Positions 39,896 through 49,950 are shown, counted from the stretch's first letter. The stretch is DNA of 64,000 nt from Pseudomonas sp. HOU2 (GCF_040729435.1 NZ_CP160398.1:682001-746000), one strand, 5' to 3'. Numbers and translations are program-made. Notes: generated by a model from the sequence alone, not told the origin.

Positions 39896-40750
39896 TCAGA
39901 GCAAACAATCGGCAAACAGTTTTTGAACCGGCTGATTACGCTGGCTATAGCGCTGCAACAAGACCATCTCGCGGTAGAACGTCAGCTCACCCAACTCAAT
40001 CACCCTGACCTTGAGCGGATGCTCCAGCCACAGCCCAGCCTTGGGCAGCAGCGAAACGCCCAGCCCGGACTCGACCATCTTCACGATCGCCTCCAGCTCA
40101 TCCAGTTCCAGTGCCACCTCGACCTCGATCCGCTGCTCGCGCAAAAACTGCGTCACCAAACGCCCGCCAAATGAATTGCGGTCATAACGCACCTGCGGCT
40201 GGTCGGCGAGCAACTGCAGCGGATCGTCGCCTTCGACCTGCAGCGGCACGATCAGCACGAACGGTTCGCGACGAATCACCGTCGCCGACAACTCCTTGGG
40301 CAGCTCGAACGGCGGCTTGATCATGATCGCCAGATCCACCTCGCCGGCATCGACCTGACTCAACAGATTCAACGACACCCCCGGCACCAATTTCGGCTCC
40401 AGCCCCGGAGCCTGCTGACGCAAGCGCAACAATGCCTGAGGCAGCAGCCCGGTCTGCGCAGTCGCCACCGCGCCGATTTTCAGCTCGCCGCGAAACTCGC
40501 TGACATCCTCGCTCTCACCCATGCGGCTGAAGATTGCGAGCATTTCCTGCGCCATCGGCACCGCGCGCAGCCCGGCGGGATTGAGCGTCGCCTGACGGCC
40601 AGTGCGATCAAACAGGCGAATGCCCAAGGCCTGTTCGAGATTGCGGATCTGCGCGCTGACTGCAGACTGCGTCAGGCCGATGTGCAAACCGGCAGCGGCA
40701 AACGTGCCATGGCGCGCCACCGCGAGAAAGGTCTTGAGTTCACGAAGCAT
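39896..40750 (-). CDS. LysR-family transcriptional regulator
   Basis: 284 residues. Canonical N-terminal HTH (ELKTFLAVARHGTFAAAGLHIGLTQSAVSAQIRNLEQALG) and a substrate-binding domain starting near residue 90 (GELKIGAVATAQTGLLPQALL). Start at 40750 with GAGGTG close upstream; the open frame before it lacks a ribosome site. Divergent from the VOC gene 110 bases away, which is its most likely target by the usual LysR arrangement. Confidence 0.92.
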   Translation of the reverse strand: MLRELKTFLAVARHGTFAAAGLHIGLTQSAVSAQIRNLEQALGIRLFDRTGRQATLNPAGLRAVPMAQEMLAIFSRMGESEDVSEFRGELKIGAVATAQTGLLPQALLRLRQQAPGLEPKLVPGVSLNLLSQVDAGEVDLAIMIKPPFELPKELSATVIRREPFVLIVPLQVEGDDPLQLLADQPQVRYDRNSFGGRLVTQFLREQRIEVEVALELDELEAIVKMVESGLGVSLLPKAGLWLEHPLKVRVIELGELTFYREMVLLQRYSQRNQPVQKLFADCLL

Positions 40751-40860
40751 GCACACCTCGACTGATCGAAATAATTTGAGCTCGGCGCAAAAACTATCGT
40801 CTTTCAATCACATTTCACAGCACTAAACTCAGTGCACTTCCTCTGATCGAGCATTGCGCC

Positions 40861-41286
40861 ATGTCGTTAAGCCCTTTCCATCTGGCCATTCCTGTCTATG
40901 ACCTGGCCGCCGCACGCCACTTTTATCGCGAAGTCTTCGGGCTGGAAGAAGGTCGCTCCAGCGAACATTGGGTCGATTTCAACTTCTTCGGCCATCAACT
41001 GGTGATACATCTGGCGCCGAAAAACCCTGCACAGGAAGCCGCGCACACCAATGCTGTTGACGGGCATGACGTGCCGGTGCCGCATTTCGGTGTGGTGCTG
41101 GGGATGGCGCAATGGCAGGCGCTGGCCGAACGCCTGAAGTCGCTGGGCACGCGGTTTGTGATTGAGCCGGGGATTCGCTTTCAGGGATTGGTGGGCGAAC
41201 AGGCGACGATGTTTCTGTTCGATCCGTGTGGCAACGCGCTGGAGTTCAAGGCGTTCAAGGACATCGGGCAGTTGTTTGCCAAATAA
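40861..41286 (+). CDS. VOC-family (glyoxalase/dioxygenase fold) protein
   Basis: 141 residues with two beta-alpha-beta-beta-beta modules: [28 protein letters not shown] and [21 protein letters not shown], ending [12 protein letters not shown], with metal-ligand-like His and Glu. Substrate unknown. Possibly controlled by the divergent LysR protein. Confidence 0.88.
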   Translation: MSLSPFHLAIPVYDLAAARHFYREVFGLEEGRSSEHWVDFNFFGHQLVIHLAPKNPAQEAAHTNAVDGHDVPVPHFGVVLGMAQWQALAERLKSLGTRFVIEPGIRFQGLVGEQATMFLFDPCGNALEFKAFKDIGQLFAK

Positions 41287-41302
41287 AAGTGTGGCGTCTT
41301 AC

Positions 41303-41540
41303 CGGACGCCATCGCTGGCAAGCCAGCTCCCACAAGGGTCCGCGCAGTACTTGGATTTTGTGAGCACCCGATAAAACTGTGGGAGTGGGCTTGCCAGCGA
41401 TGAGGCCAGCACATTCAACATCAATATCGCCTGACCGGACACCATCGCTGGCAAGCCAGCTCCCACAAGGTTCTGCGCGGTATCTGGATTTTGTGAGCAC
41501 CCGCGAAACCTTTGGGAGCTGGCTTGCCAGCGATGAGGCC
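41303..41540. repeat. Four-REP array, GTGGGAGCTGGCTTGCCAGCGAT family, tandemly duplicated
   Basis: Two ~105-base units (41303-41407 and 41435-41540), each with a left and an inverted right REP around the same centre TTGGATTTTGTGAGCACCCG-like sequence (TCTGG in the second). The right arm of unit 1 is changed at two sites. The array reaches the stop codon of the next gene (41542). Confidence 0.88.
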
Positions 41541-41541
41541 C

Positions 41542-42510
41542 TCAATGACCGCGCTTCAATTGCTGCTTGTGTTCGTACATTGCGCTATCGGCATCGGCCA
41601 GTAGCCGATCCACTGTGTCATGGCGTTGCGGGTCGTATTCGATCTGGCCGACGCTGAAGCGAATCGCGTAACCCCGGTGCAACGTGGCGTTGCGCTCGTC
41701 GAGGATTTCCCTGAGTCGGGCCATGATCGCCGTGGTTTCGACGTGACTGGAGCCAGTCAGCAGCGCCACGAACTCATCGCCGCCCAGACGCCCGACCACG
41801 TCGCTCTCGCGAAAGGCGATGCGCAGCACATCGGCAAAGGTCTTCAGCGCACTGTCGCCCTCGGCATGACCGTAGAGATCGTTGATCTGCTTGAAGTCAT
41901 TGAGGTCGAAAAACAGCAAGGTCGCTGGTTTTTCCAGCCGCGCGCAAGCGTCCAGTGCATGTTGCGCCAGCTGTTTGAAGCCACGGCGATTGGACAGCAG
42001 GGTCAGTTCGTCCATGCTCGCCATCTGCACCGCCGTCAACTCTTGCTCGGCCATCTGCGCCAGATCCCGCAGCAGTGCGCGTTCTTCGTCATCGAGTTCG
42101 CGGGGCTGGGTGTCGATCAGGCACAAGGTGCCCATTTTGTTGCCATTGGGCACCGTCAGCGGGTAACCGGCGTAGAAGCGGATGTTGGGCGCACCGGTCA
42201 CCAGCGGGTTGTCGTAGAAACGCTCATCCTGCCGGGCATCCGGCACCAGCAGCAGTTCGTCCTTGAGGATCGCATGCCCACAGAATGAAACGTCCCTTGG
42301 CGTTTCCGTGACGTCCAGCCCCACGCAGGACTTGAACCACTGCCGGTCCTTGTCCACCAGCGTCACCAGGGCAATCGGCACGTTGAACAGGCGCTTGGCC
42401 AGGCGAGTGAGGCGGTCGAAACGCTCCTCCGGCGCCGAATCGAGGACATTCAAGCCATGCAGCGCTTGAATTCGGGTGGCTTCATTGGCGGGTTTGATCG
42501 GGGCCAGCAT
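41542..42510 (-). CDS. GAF-GGDEF diguanylate cyclase
   Basis: 322 residues, cytosolic. GAF sensor at about residues 20-155 (RDVSFCGHAI, YAGYPLTVPNGNKMGTLCLID), then GGDEF from about 165: LLFFDLNDFKQINDLYGH, with active site RLGGDEFVALL intact and an inhibitory I-site RxxD (RESD) five residues before it. It should make c-di-GMP and be product-inhibited. I used ATG 42510, which has GGAG six bases upstream, rather than earlier in-frame starts. Confidence 0.93.
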   Translation of the reverse strand: MLAPIKPANEATRIQALHGLNVLDSAPEERFDRLTRLAKRLFNVPIALVTLVDKDRQWFKSCVGLDVTETPRDVSFCGHAILKDELLLVPDARQDERFYDNPLVTGAPNIRFYAGYPLTVPNGNKMGTLCLIDTQPRELDDEERALLRDLAQMAEQELTAVQMASMDELTLLSNRRGFKQLAQHALDACARLEKPATLLFFDLNDFKQINDLYGHAEGDSALKTFADVLRIAFRESDVVGRLGGDEFVALLTGSSHVETTAIMARLREILDERNATLHRGYAIRFSVGQIEYDPQRHDTVDRLLADADSAMYEHKQQLKRGH

Positions 42511-42572
42511 CACGCACTCCATCAGGGTCAATGACCGTTAGAGTAGCCTGATTCGCCAGCGACTCACACACT

Positions 42573-43151
42573 TCAACCGCCCGCCACCGGGCACGGGCCA
42601 CCCGCGTCGGCCCAAAGCTTGAACTGGGCCACAAAAATGTCATGCGGTACCGGCACCGGCGCACGCCCTGCCCCGGGATTCCAGCCCCACAGCACCAGTT
42701 TGTCGTCGCTGACATGTTTGATCAGCGCGGCGAAATCACGGTCACCATTGCTGGAGCGGTCCTTGATCATCGCGCACAACTTGTCCGGCGGCAGGCCGAT
42801 CCAGGCCATCTTGTGCGCCGCCGGCGGCAGGCTCCAGTGCGGCGCCCCCGGTGGCGCATGCGGGCCATAACTCTCCGGCGGATTGCTCTCGGCGTGGCAG
42901 GTGGCGCAGGGCAAACCGGCGGCGCCCTTGCCGTCCATGCCGCGCACCACATTCATCGCGTGCGGTTTGCCCGCATCGAACTGCAGCGGCGAGTCGCCGG
43001 GGATGTGGCAGTTCTGGCAGCGCGGGCTCTGGAACACCTTCTGCACCGTGCCGAACGCCTTGAGCGCCTCCTGATCATCGGCGAACAGGTCCGAGGCGTA
43101 GCCGCCCAAACCCAGCAACATCACCGTGCCCAACAGCAGATGTCGTTTCAT
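42573..43151 (-). CDS. Periplasmic c-type cytochrome with two heme motifs
   Basis: 192 residues with a signal peptide ([17 protein letters not shown]..., cut near residue 22). Two CxxCH heme sites: CQNCH and CATCH. Begins one base after the molybdopterin-subunit gene ends, so it belongs to the same operon and is the likely electron acceptor of that enzyme, passing electrons on to the respiratory chain. Confidence 0.88.
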   Translation of the reverse strand: MKRHLLLGTVMLLGLGGYASDLFADDQEALKAFGTVQKVFQSPRCQNCHIPGDSPLQFDAGKPHAMNVVRGMDGKGAAGLPCATCHAESNPPESYGPHAPPGAPHWSLPPAAHKMAWIGLPPDKLCAMIKDRSSNGDRDFAALIKHVSDDKLVLWGWNPGAGRAPVPVPHDIFVAQFKLWADAGGPCPVAGG

Positions 43152-43152
43152 C

Positions 43153-45315
43153 TCACACCCCCGACAGTTGCAGCGGCAGTTCACGCAGGCGTTGCCCGGT
43201 CAGCGCATACACGGCATTGGCCACCGCCGGCGCGGTGGGCGGAACACCGGCTTCGCCGATGCCGCCGGGTTTGTCGCTGCTGGGTACGATATGCACCTCG
43301 ACCAGCGGCATCTCGTTGAGCCGCAGTACCTGATAGTCGTGATAATTGGATTGCACCACCGCACCGTCCTTGACCGTCAGCTTGCTGTGCAGCGCCATGC
43401 CCAGGCCAAAGGTGATGCACGATTCCATCTGCGCCGCGATGCTCTGCGGATTGACCGCGATCCCGCAATCCACCGCACACACCACGCGGTGCACGCGGAT
43501 CGCCAGATTGTCCTGCGAGACCTCGGCCACCTGCGCCACATAACTGCCGAACGACTCGTGCACCGCCACGCCCAACGCGTGCCCGTCCGGCAGCGGCGCT
43601 GTCCAGTTGGCCTTCTCCACCGCCAGATTCAGCACCCCGAGATGCCGCGCATGATCCTTGAGCAAGGTGCGTCGATATTCGACCGGGTCCTTGCCCGCCG
43701 CCGTGGCCATTTCATCGATCAGCGACTCCATGACGAACGCGGTGTGGCTGTGCCCCACCGAACGCAGCCACAGCACATTGATTCCGGTTTGCGGTGAATG
43801 CAGTTCGACCTGCTGATGAGCCAGACCTTTGATATACGGGCTGTCGGCCACGCCTTCGACCGAGGTTGCGTCGATGCCGTTCTTGACCATGGTCTGCTCC
43901 AGCATGGTGCCGGCCATGATCGACTGGCCGACCAGCACATGCTGCCAGCTCAGCGGCATGCCCTGCCCGTCCAGGCCGATGCGCGCCTGATGCAGGAACA
44001 TCGAGCGGTAATACCCGCCACGAATGTCATCCTCGCGCGACCACACGGTTTTCACCGGCAGCCCGGCGGCTTTCGCCACTTGCACCGCTTCGGCGACAAA
44101 GTCCGAGGTCGGATTGGCCCGACGGCCGAAGCCACCGCCAAGAAATTCAGTGTGAATCTCCACCTGCTCCGGTTTGAGACCGGTGATCTTGCCGGCGACC
44201 ATCTGGTCGAGGGTCTGGAATTGCGTGCCGGTCCAGATCTCGCATTTCTCGGCGCTGATCTTCACCGTACAGTTCAGCGGTTCCATCGGTGCATGCGCCA
44301 GATACGGCACGCTGTACTCGACGTCGATCTTCTTCGCCGCCTTGTCGAAGTTGCCTTTCGGATCCCCAGCCTGGCTGGCGGAAGTGCCCGGTGTCGCTGC
44401 CAGTTTGCGGAAACTGTCGAGCAGGCCCTGGCTGCTCAGGTCAGCGTGCGGTCCGAGATCCCAATCGACCTTCAGCGCATCGCGACCGAGTTTCGCCGCC
44501 CAGTAATGCTCGGCGATCACCGCCACACCGGTCGGCACCTGTACCACTTTGTGCACGCCGGGCACCGCCAGCGCCTCGGCGCCTTCGAAGGATTTGACCG
44601 TGGCGCCGAACACCGGGGCACGGGCAACCATCGCAGTCATCAAGCCTTCAAACTGCACGTCCATGCCGAACCTGGCGCGCCCAGTGATTTTCTCCGGGGT
44701 GTCGAGGCGTTTGGTCGGTTTGCCGATGACCTTCCAGTCCTTGGCCTCCTTGAAGGTGATCGACTTCGGATCCGGCACCGGGAGTTGCCCGGCGGCGTCC
44801 GCCAGTTCGCCGTAAGTGGCGCGTTTATCGCCGGCGATCACCACACCCGACTCGGTACGGATCGTCGAAGGCGCCACGTCGAAACGCTTGGCCGCCGCTT
44901 CCACCAGCATCTGCCGCGCCGTGGCCCCGGCGAGCCGGTAACGGTCGAATTCCATCCAGGTCGAGGTCGAGCCGCCGGTAATCTGCATCCCGCCAAACGC
45001 CGGCATGCCGTAATTGGCCGCCGAGGCCGGCGAGTGTTCGACGCGGATCTTCGACCAGTCGGCATCCAGCTCTTCTGCAATCAACATGGTCAGGCCGGTC
45101 CAGATGCCCTGGCCCATTTCCGAATGCCCCAGCAGCACCGTCACGCTGTTGTCCGCAGCGATGCGCAAGAACGCATTCGGCGCGAAGACCTTGCCTTCAT
45201 TCTCCGCTGCCAGAGCAAATCGATGGGCACCGGGCACGACAAACGCCACCACCAGACCACCACCCAGCACGACGCTGCCCTTGAGAAAGCCGCGACGCGA
45301 TACAGGACTGTTCAT
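43153..45315 (-). CDS. Molybdopterin-binding subunit of a periplasmic aldehyde/isoquinoline oxidoreductase (IorB-like)
   Basis: 720-residue xanthine-oxidase-family large subunit. A twin-arginine signal is visible: [20 protein letters not shown]. Conserved motifs include [15 protein letters not shown] and, near the C-terminus, the catalytic glutamate in [19 protein letters not shown]. Substrates of relatives are aldehydes or N-heterocycles; not decidable here. Middle gene of the unit small subunit, large subunit, cytochrome c. Confidence 0.9.
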   Translation of the reverse strand: MNSPVSRRGFLKGSVVLGGGLVVAFVVPGAHRFALAAENEGKVFAPNAFLRIAADNSVTVLLGHSEMGQGIWTGLTMLIAEELDADWSKIRVEHSPASAANYGMPAFGGMQITGGSTSTWMEFDRYRLAGATARQMLVEAAAKRFDVAPSTIRTESGVVIAGDKRATYGELADAAGQLPVPDPKSITFKEAKDWKVIGKPTKRLDTPEKITGRARFGMDVQFEGLMTAMVARAPVFGATVKSFEGAEALAVPGVHKVVQVPTGVAVIAEHYWAAKLGRDALKVDWDLGPHADLSSQGLLDSFRKLAATPGTSASQAGDPKGNFDKAAKKIDVEYSVPYLAHAPMEPLNCTVKISAEKCEIWTGTQFQTLDQMVAGKITGLKPEQVEIHTEFLGGGFGRRANPTSDFVAEAVQVAKAAGLPVKTVWSREDDIRGGYYRSMFLHQARIGLDGQGMPLSWQHVLVGQSIMAGTMLEQTMVKNGIDATSVEGVADSPYIKGLAHQQVELHSPQTGINVLWLRSVGHSHTAFVMESLIDEMATAAGKDPVEYRRTLLKDHARHLGVLNLAVEKANWTAPLPDGHALGVAVHESFGSYVAQVAEVSQDNLAIRVHRVVCAVDCGIAVNPQSIAAQMESCITFGLGMALHSKLTVKDGAVVQSNYHDYQVLRLNEMPLVEVHIVPSSDKPGGIGEAGVPPTAPAVANAVYALTGQRLRELPLQLSGV

Positions 45316-45329
45316 CGTCTATCTCCCAA

Positions 45330-45785
45330 TCAGCCAATCTCGGCCGCACGTTTCACCGCTGCGCGGATTCGCGGATAGGTGCCGCAGCGGCAGATATTGC
45401 CGGAGAGCGCCTGATCGATATCGCTGTCGGTGGGTTTGGGGATTTTCGCCAGCAGCGCGGCGGCCGACATGATCTGCCCCGACTGGCAGTAACCGCACTG
45501 CACCACATCGAGTTCGGCCCAGGCCTGCTGCACCGGGTGCGAGCCATCGGTCGAAAGGCCTTCGATGGTGAGAATTTTCTGGCCGTGGGCCACGGCGGTG
45601 GCGGGCGTGATACAGGCACGCAACGGTGCGCCATCGACGTGCACGGTGCACGCCCCGCACTGGGCCATGCCACAGCCGAATTTGGTTCCGGTCAGGTGCG
45701 CCACGTCACGCAGGACCCAGAGCAACGGCATGTCGGCCGGCACATCGAGCTCCTGATCCTTGCCATTGATATTCAAGGTCAGCAT
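45330..45785 (-). CDS. (2Fe-2S) subunit of the molybdenum hydroxylase (IorA-like)
   Basis: 151 residues with both iron-sulfur clusters of the family: plant-ferredoxin type [15 protein letters not shown] and the C-terminal CGYCQSGQ ... [10 protein letters not shown]. No signal peptide, so it is expected to be exported as a hitch-hiker with the TAT-tagged large subunit. ATG 45785 has GAGGAAATCCCCG before it. First gene of the operon. Confidence 0.92.
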   Translation of the reverse strand: MLTLNINGKDQELDVPADMPLLWVLRDVAHLTGTKFGCGMAQCGACTVHVDGAPLRACITPATAVAHGQKILTIEGLSTDGSHPVQQAWAELDVVQCGYCQSGQIMSAAALLAKIPKPTDSDIDQALSGNICRCGTYPRIRAAVKRAAEIG

Positions 45786-46035
45786 CGGGGATTTCCTCAG
45801 ACTCACGGTGTTCTGAAGGGGGCGTCGCTACGGCCATCGAAGCCTGTGCGCGCCTCGGCTTATCCCTTTCAGCAAAGCCTAATTTGCGCGTGAAGCCAGA
45901 CGTTGCGACCACCGGTCATGACTCAACGCAAAAATGTCGACTTTAATCTTCTGGCTGATAACGGCGCTCGTCCGAACCATCACCACCGGTCTGCGACGAG
46001 CGCGGTAACCCTCACCTTGGTCAGGAGTCGCGAAC

Positions 46036-46866
46036 ATGGGATTTGTCACCACCAAAGACGGCGTCGAAATTTTCTATAAGGACTGGGGCCCGAAGGACGC
46101 CCCGGTGATCCACTTCCACCACGGCTGGCCGCTCAGCTCGGATGACTGGGATGCGCAGATGCTGTTCTTCCTGGCCCAGGGTTTTCGGGTGATTGCCCAC
46201 GACCGTCGCGGGCATGGACGCTCGAGCCAGGTCTGGGACGGCCATGACATGGACCATTACGCCGACGATGCGCTGGCGGTGGTCACGCATCTGGGGGTGA
46301 AGAATGTGGTGCATGTCGGCCACTCCACCGGCGGTGGCGAGGTCATCCACTACATCGCCCGGCATGGGCAGGACAACGTCGCCAAAGGTGTGTTGATCAG
46401 CGCCGTGCCGCCATTGATGGTCAAGACCGAGAGCAATCCGGGTGGTTTGCCGAAATCGGTGTTCGATGATTTTCAGGCACAACTGGCGGCCAATCGTGCG
46501 CAGTTCTACCGCGATATCCCCAGTGGCCCGTTCTACGGCTATAACCGCCCGGGCGCCAAGCCCTCGGAAGGGATCATCGGCAACTGGTGGCGCCAGGGCA
46601 TGATTGGTGGGGCCAAGGCGCATTACGACGGGATCGTCGCGTTCTCCCAGACCGATTTCACCGAAGACCTGAAGAAGGTCACCGTGCCGGTACTGGTGAT
46701 GCATGGCGAGGATGATCAGATCGTGCCGTACGCGAACTCGGGGCCTTTGTCGGCGAAACTGCTGCCAAATGGCACGCTGAAGTCGTATCCGGGGTTTCCG
46801 CACGGGATGCCGACGACTGAGGCGGCGACGATCAATGCGGATCTGCTGGCGTTTATTCGCGGCTGA
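46036..46866 (+). CDS. Alpha/beta hydrolase, non-heme chloroperoxidase/arylesterase type
   Basis: 276 residues, no signal peptide. Nucleophile elbow GHSTGGGEVIHY, oxyanion HGWPLSSDDWD, catalytic Asp in HGEDDQIVPY and His in GFPHGMPTTEA. Such enzymes act as esterases and perhydrolases. Divergent from the molybdenum hydroxylase operon across 250 bases with no repeat. Confidence 0.92.
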   Translation: MGFVTTKDGVEIFYKDWGPKDAPVIHFHHGWPLSSDDWDAQMLFFLAQGFRVIAHDRRGHGRSSQVWDGHDMDHYADDALAVVTHLGVKNVVHVGHSTGGGEVIHYIARHGQDNVAKGVLISAVPPLMVKTESNPGGLPKSVFDDFQAQLAANRAQFYRDIPSGPFYGYNRPGAKPSEGIIGNWWRQGMIGGAKAHYDGIVAFSQTDFTEDLKKVTVPVLVMHGEDDQIVPYANSGPLSAKLLPNGTLKSYPGFPHGMPTTEAATINADLLAFIRG

Positions 46867-46904
46867 AACTCGAGCGATCAGAGATCTGCGGGGGCCACAC
46901 ATCC

Positions 46905-46992
46905 ATGTGTGGCTTGCCAGCGATAGCGGTGGATCAGGCAACATCAATTGTGGATGTGCCGGCCCCATCGCTGGCAAGCCAGCTCCCACAGG
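46905..46992. repeat. REPIN, GTGGGAGCTGGCTTGCCAGCGAT family
   Basis: Left arm slightly decayed (CATGTGTGGCTTGCCAGCGAT), right arm intact. The spacer GCGGTGGATCAGGCAACATCA and TGTGCCGGCC are almost the same as in 48313-48402, so both are copies of one REPIN. Confidence 0.88.
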
Positions 46993-47033
46993 TTTTCAGG
47001 TGGTTGCTGAATACTCGGTCACACCAGGGACCG

Positions 47034-47123
47034 TGTGGGAGCGAGCCTGCTGGCGAAGGCGATCGGTCAAGTCAATGATGGGTTGACTGACCCACCGCAT
47101 TCGCGAGCAGGCTCGCTCCTACA
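47034..47123. repeat. REP doublet, GTGGGAGCGAGCCTGCTCGCGAA family
   Basis: Left arm GTGGGAGCGAGCCTGCTGGCGAA, right arm CATTCGCGAGCAGGCTCGCTCCTACA. Adjacent to, but of a different family from, the REPIN at 46905-46992. Confidence 0.88.
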
Positions 47124-47126
47124 AGG

Positions 47127-47519
47127 TTATGCCTCGGAACGCCCCGTCCCTTCGCGATCACGTTCGTAGTGGTGGGCCAACGGCAGCGCCGGCAACCAGG
47201 CCTCGCGACGGATAGTCCACAGTTCATAGGTCGGCGTGAACTGGTTCGGCGCGTCCAGCGAGCCGACATTCACTTCAATTTCATCCCCCGAACGCGCCAG
47301 TACCGGCGAACCACAGCGCGGACAGAACTCTCGCCCCTGATACGTGCCAGTCTTGCCACTGACGGTCACCGCATTTTCGGGAAATATCGCCGAGGCATGA
47401 AACAGCGCGCCGTGGTGTTTGCGACAATCAAGGCAGTGGCAGAGGCCGACGCGGTAAGGTTGGCCCGCTGCTTCGAAACGCACATCGCCGCACAGGCAAC
47501 CGCCAGTCAATGGTTCCAT
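47127..47519 (-). CDS. GFA-family zinc protein (glutathione-dependent formaldehyde-activating-like)
   Basis: 130 residues with the family zinc ligands: GGCLCGDVRF, LCHCLDCRKHHGA and FCPRCGSPV. AGAGG is nine bases before the ATG. Function of this branch is unknown; true Gfa activity is doubtful for most members. Divergent from the methyltransferase gene. Confidence 0.92.
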   Translation of the reverse strand: MEPLTGGCLCGDVRFEAAGQPYRVGLCHCLDCRKHHGALFHASAIFPENAVTVSGKTGTYQGREFCPRCGSPVLARSGDEIEVNVGSLDAPNQFTPTYELWTIRREAWLPALPLAHHYERDREGTGRSEA

Positions 47520-47611
47520 GCTGTCTATCCTCTGCCAGACTCTGTTCAGCCTTTGAACATAGCAGCCGTACAAGCGAACGCCCACCCACTGCCTTTTCCG
47601 GAGACTGCGCC

Positions 47612-48280
47612 ATGCCCTCCCCTGAGTCCACCCTCTTACAGAGCTGGCACGCCAACGCTGATGCCTGGATCGAGGTAATCCGCAGCGGTGCCATCGAAAG
47701 CCGTCAGCAGGTCACCGATCAGGCGATCCTGCTGGCGATCATGGGCCGGCAACCGGAACGCGTGCTGGATCTGGGCTGCGGTGAAGGCTGGTTGCTGCGG
47801 GCGCTGGCCGATCGCGGTATAGTTGCGGCGGGGGTCGATGGCGATGCAACGTTGATCGATGCGGCACGCGACGCCGGTTCGGCCGAGGTGCATGCCGCCA
47901 GTTACGCGGCATTGGTCGACGCCGAAATTGATATTGGCGGTGATTACGATTTGATCTGCGCCAACTTCTCGCTGCTGCATCAGGACATCATTCCATTGCT
48001 CGCGGCGATGAATGCATTGTTGCTCCCCGGCGGCGTCATGATCATTCAGACCCTGCATCCGTGGACCGTGGCGGCCGGCAATTATCAGGACGGCTGGCGT
48101 GAGGAGTCGTTCGCCGCGCTCAAGGGCCAGTGGCAGCCGATGCCCCGGTATTTCCGCACGCTGTCGAGTTGGTGCAACGCGCTGGACATGGCCGGGTTTC
48201 AGATTGTCAGTTTGCAGGAGCCGCAGCATCCGCAGAGCCCGGTGCCGCAGTCACTGTTGATGATCGCCGAACGCCGCTGA
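47612..48280 (+). CDS. Class I SAM-dependent methyltransferase
   Basis: 222 residues; SAM loop VLDLGCGEGWLLRALADRG, acidic ribose contact AAGVDGD and NFSLLHQD motif. CCGGAG precedes the ATG. Substrate not evident. Confidence 0.9.
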   Translation: MPSPESTLLQSWHANADAWIEVIRSGAIESRQQVTDQAILLAIMGRQPERVLDLGCGEGWLLRALADRGIVAAGVDGDATLIDAARDAGSAEVHAASYAALVDAEIDIGGDYDLICANFSLLHQDIIPLLAAMNALLLPGGVMIIQTLHPWTVAAGNYQDGWREESFAALKGQWQPMPRYFRTLSSWCNALDMAGFQIVSLQEPQHPQSPVPQSLLMIAERR

Positions 48281-48312
48281 CTCCCTGCACATCCTGACTG
48301 AGTCACAGATAT

Positions 48313-48402
48313 TGTGGGAGCTGGCTTGCCAGCGATGGCGGTGGCTCAGGCAACATCACTTCTGAATGTGCCGACCTCATCGCTGGCAAGCCAGCTCCCA
48401 CA
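48313..48402. repeat. REPIN, GTGGGAGCTGGCTTGCCAGCGAT family
   Basis: Intact arms TGTGGGAGCTGGCTTGCCAGCGAT and inverse, spacer nearly the same as in 46905-46992. Sits in the gap after the methyltransferase gene. Confidence 0.92.
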
Positions 48403-48517
48403 GGTTTCAGGGTGTTGGCTGAATTGCATTGCACTTGTCGATCTACGGCACCGCCATTCGACCAAGGACTGACTACGCTATAAATCCTGCGTGTCTAACC
48501 TGCCGAGGATGACTGCC

Positions 48518-49021
48518 ATGCAACGCTTTCAAAAACTCACACCGTGCCTGTGGTTCGATGATCAGGCCGAAGCGGCGGCGAAGTTCTACTGCTCGATCTT
48601 CGATCATTCGAAAATCACCGGCCTGACCCACTACAGCAAGGTCGGCCAGGAATTTCACGGCAAGCCGGAAGGCGCGGTGATGACTGTCAGTTTCGAACTC
48701 GACGGCCAGACCTTCACCGGCCTCAACGGCGGACCCATGTTCAAGTTCAGCGAAGCCATTTCATTTCAGGTCAACTGCCAGAATCAGGAAGAAGTCGACC
48801 ACTTCTGGGGCAACCTCTCGGCCGGCGGCCCGGTCGAGGCCCAGCAATGCGGCTGGCTCAAGGACCAGTTCGGCGTGTCGTGGCAGATCGTGCCGGTGGC
48901 GTTCATGCACATGATGCAAGACCCCGACACCAGCAAGTCGCAACGGGCGATGCAGGCCATGTTCAAGATGAAAAAACTCGACATCGCCGAACTGGAGCGG
49001 GCCTTTGCCGGCCAGAGCTAA
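48518..49021 (+). CDS. VOC-family protein, PhnB/3-demethylubiquinone-methyltransferase-like
   Basis: 167 residues. Typical opening QKLTPCLWFDDQAEAAAKFYCSIF, then GAVMTVSFELDGQTFTGLNGGP and DQFGVSWQIVP. Despite the common label, no methyltransferase motif is present. I chose ATG 48518; an upstream ATG at 48509 would place the ribosome site GAGG inside it. Confidence 0.92.
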   Translation: MQRFQKLTPCLWFDDQAEAAAKFYCSIFDHSKITGLTHYSKVGQEFHGKPEGAVMTVSFELDGQTFTGLNGGPMFKFSEAISFQVNCQNQEEVDHFWGNLSAGGPVEAQQCGWLKDQFGVSWQIVPVAFMHMMQDPDTSKSQRAMQAMFKMKKLDIAELERAFAGQS

Positions 49022-49050
49022 TACACTCCGGTTCTGGCCTGCCGGGAACC

Positions 49051-49890
49051 ATGACGATGAAACACGCTGCCGCCAAAAACCCTGAAAAAGCCCCACGCTT
49101 CTGGCGCGACGCCGCCCTGCCCTTCATCGAAGCGCGGGCCATCGCCGATGGCCGTGAGGTCTGCTACTCGCGCCATTCCCATGCGCATTTTTCGATCGGT
49201 GCGATCACGGCCGGGCGCAGTATTTATGTGCATGAGCAATCGCGGTTCGAAGTCGCCGCCGGCACTGTGGTGCTGATGAATCCCGGCGACGTGCATGCCT
49301 GCAATCCGCTCGATGATCAGCCGTGGTCGTACTTGATGCTGTATGTCGAGACGCCGTGGCTGACGGATCTGCAGCATCAACTGGGGTTCAGTGCGGAGCT
49401 TGAGTTTCGGCGGTTTTCCACTACTCATCTGGATGACCCGCGACTGTTTCGTGACCTGCAAGGGCTTTACGCCACACTGGTCGACGAGCAGCAGGACGTA
49501 CTGCGCAAACACAGCGCAGTGGTGGAGTTTTTCAGCGATCTGCAGTTGCGCCTGAACCCGGCAGAACCGGCGCTGCGCGAGCCGAATTTCAAGCTCGAAC
49601 GCGCTGCGGATTTCATCCGCGAACACTGCACCGATCTGCTCAGCCTCGATGACATCTGCACGGCGGCGCAGTTGTCACCGTCGTATCTGATCCGTGCGTT
49701 CAAACAGCATTACGGCATGACCCCGCATGCCTTTGTAGTCAACCAGCGCATCCAGTTCGCCCGCGAACGCCTGCGCAGCGGCCAGTTGATTGCCGATGTC
49801 GCACTGGAAGCAGGGTTTGCCGATCAGGCGCATTTTCAGCGCGCATTCAAACAACATCTGGCGGCAACCCCCGGCCAATATCGCGGCTGA
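49051..49890 (+). CDS. AraC-family transcriptional regulator
   Basis: 279 residues: N-terminal cupin-like AraC-binding domain (HSHAHFSIGAITAGRSIYVHEQ, AAGTVVLMNPGDVHACNP) and C-terminal double HTH (SLDDICTAAQLSPSYLIRAFKQHYG, IADVALEAGFADQAHFQRAFKQHL). An ATG at 49057 is an alternative start. Codirectional with the DJ-1 gene, and not far from the LysE-type exporter, an arrangement often seen for AraC-controlled exporters. Confidence 0.92.
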   Translation: MTMKHAAAKNPEKAPRFWRDAALPFIEARAIADGREVCYSRHSHAHFSIGAITAGRSIYVHEQSRFEVAAGTVVLMNPGDVHACNPLDDQPWSYLMLYVETPWLTDLQHQLGFSAELEFRRFSTTHLDDPRLFRDLQGLYATLVDEQQDVLRKHSAVVEFFSDLQLRLNPAEPALREPNFKLERAADFIREHCTDLLSLDDICTAAQLSPSYLIRAFKQHYGMTPHAFVVNQRIQFARERLRSGQLIADVALEAGFADQAHFQRAFKQHLAATPGQYRG

Positions 49891-49950
49891 CAGGCGAAAG
49901 CGGCTACGCTGAGGATCAGCGGCCAATTCCGGCCCGGGAGTCTGCTCCGG

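Noticed and set aside
41303..41540. Regular repeats that could suggest a CRISPR array
   Set aside because: Repeats alternate in orientation, are REP-type palindromes and are only four in number; no cas gene is near.
43798..45378. 526-codon open frame antisense to the molybdopterin subunit
   Set aside because: Arg/His-rich shadow; the sense gene has TAT signal and catalytic glutamate.
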